22,000 nt of DNA from NCBI RefSeq assembly GCF_963678635.1, contig NW_026971040.1:1-22000 (forward strand), written 5' to 3'. A program made the translations under genes and the position numbers. Source of the stretch: Symsagittifera roscoffensis. Lineage: Eukaryota; Xenacoelomorpha; Acoela; Convolutidae. Below, one piece after another: positions 21,872-22,000 of this stretch (position 1 is the first letter of the stretch; each line of letters opens with the position of its first letter). Below the pieces are notes generated by a model, which was given only the letters and a program-made list of their open reading frames with translations, had not been told where the DNA came from and did not search any database.

Positions 21872-22000
21872 TTGATTACGTTTTAAGCAAACCTCCTGCA
21901 GTGTCGAAGAAATTCTCGAGCACGTTCAAAACAAATCTCGCGAATGGTCGAAAAAAGTCTCGCGAATAGCCGAAACAAATCTCGCGAACAGCCGAAACAA

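Larger units (their letters stand above)
259..22000. repeat. 22-bp satellite DNA, overall array
   Basis: The whole stretch is built from a 22-bp monomer, consensus CTCGAGCACG + GTCGAAACAAAT, head to tail. The first three monomers beside the reverse transcriptase fragment (from 259) can be laid out as exact 22-base blocks. Translated peptides from either strand repeat every 22 residues, which is three monomers or 66 bp. The consensus is 50% G+C with three CpG sites per monomer, and it contains no stop codon in any of the six frames and no ATG on either strand. Most monomers carry the palindrome CTCGAG (XhoI). Divergence between monomers ranges from almost none (721-4400) to heavy (259-720, 4401-9190). 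Such arrays are typical of heterochromatin, pericentromeres or subtelomeres, but the location is not visible here. Confidence 0.95.
18653..22000. repeat. ~3-kb super-repeat, copy 3 (extended, cut by window edge)
   Basis: It shows the same order as copies 1 and 2 but is already 3348 bp without reaching the next A core. A 1002-bp internal duplication accounts for the excess. The landmark 'tctcgcgaatggtcgaaaa', which lies at 15041 and 17965 in the earlier copies, is at 21936 here, 3971 bp on instead of about 2925-2970. Confidence 0.8.

Noticed and set aside
259-22000. CRISPR array
   Set aside because: The 22-bp units are contiguous with no unique spacers, and there are no cas genes.
9191-22000. 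CENP-B box in the 'GTTTGGAAGAAAT' module
   Set aside because: Similarity is limited to GTTGGAA-like bases. The essential CGGG part of the CENP-B box is missing, so centromeric identity cannot be claimed.
9480-22000. TCTCGCGAGA-type promoter motif
   Set aside because: Monomers have TCTCGCGA but are followed by AC or AT, so the palindrome is incomplete. Its recurrence is explained by the repeat.
1-22000. Telomeric repeats
   Set aside because: No TTAGG, TTAGGG or TTAGGC runs are seen. The 22-bp monomer is not telomere-like.

Overview
This window is almost entirely satellite DNA from a eukaryote, most likely an animal. The only recognisable protein homology is at the extreme left: a decayed fragment of a LINE-type (non-LTR) reverse transcriptase on the minus strand at 1-258. 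I see no tRNA, rRNA, intact gene or CRISPR array, and nothing bacterial. The species cannot be told from the sequence. Dense CpG sites, with common variants that look like CpG deamination products, suggest a host with germline cytosine methylation.

From about 259 to the right edge, everything derives from one 22-bp monomer. Its consensus is CTCGAGCACG followed by GTCGAAACAAAT. Organisation is hierarchical and differs by region. (a) 259-720: old, degenerate 22-mers with one copy of a marker module (about 492-640). (b) 721-4400: a young, highly homogeneous array of 219-bp higher-order units (ten monomers minus 1 bp), with shorter 197-bp units (one monomer missing). The order is four long + short, one long + short, four long + short, four long + truncated short. 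(c) 4401-9190: degenerate 22-mers again, with the marker module recurring at roughly 330 bp (15 monomers). (d) 9191-22000: a third organisation built on a 'TTTGGAAGAAAT' module and on ten copies of an AT-rich core of about 165 bp. From 12737 rightward the cores alternate between two subtypes (A and B), which defines a super-repeat of about 2.9-3.0 kb present in three copies. These copies carry internal 520-bp and 1002-bp tandem duplications and a 216-bp deletion.

There are no genes acting together here. The story is one of sequence turnover: a 22-bp satellite repeatedly re-amplified at larger scales, apparently by unequal exchange. Many long open frames exist on both strands, but they follow from a stop-free 22-mer read in all frames. 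Those I checked base by base begin at TTG or GTG, and I do not call them genes. The most interesting observations are the nested higher-order structure, the regular LLLLS order of 219/197-bp units, the CpG-transition signature of the variants, the AT-rich core apparently inserted into an older marker and then amplified, and several rearrangement breakpoints falling in the same module.
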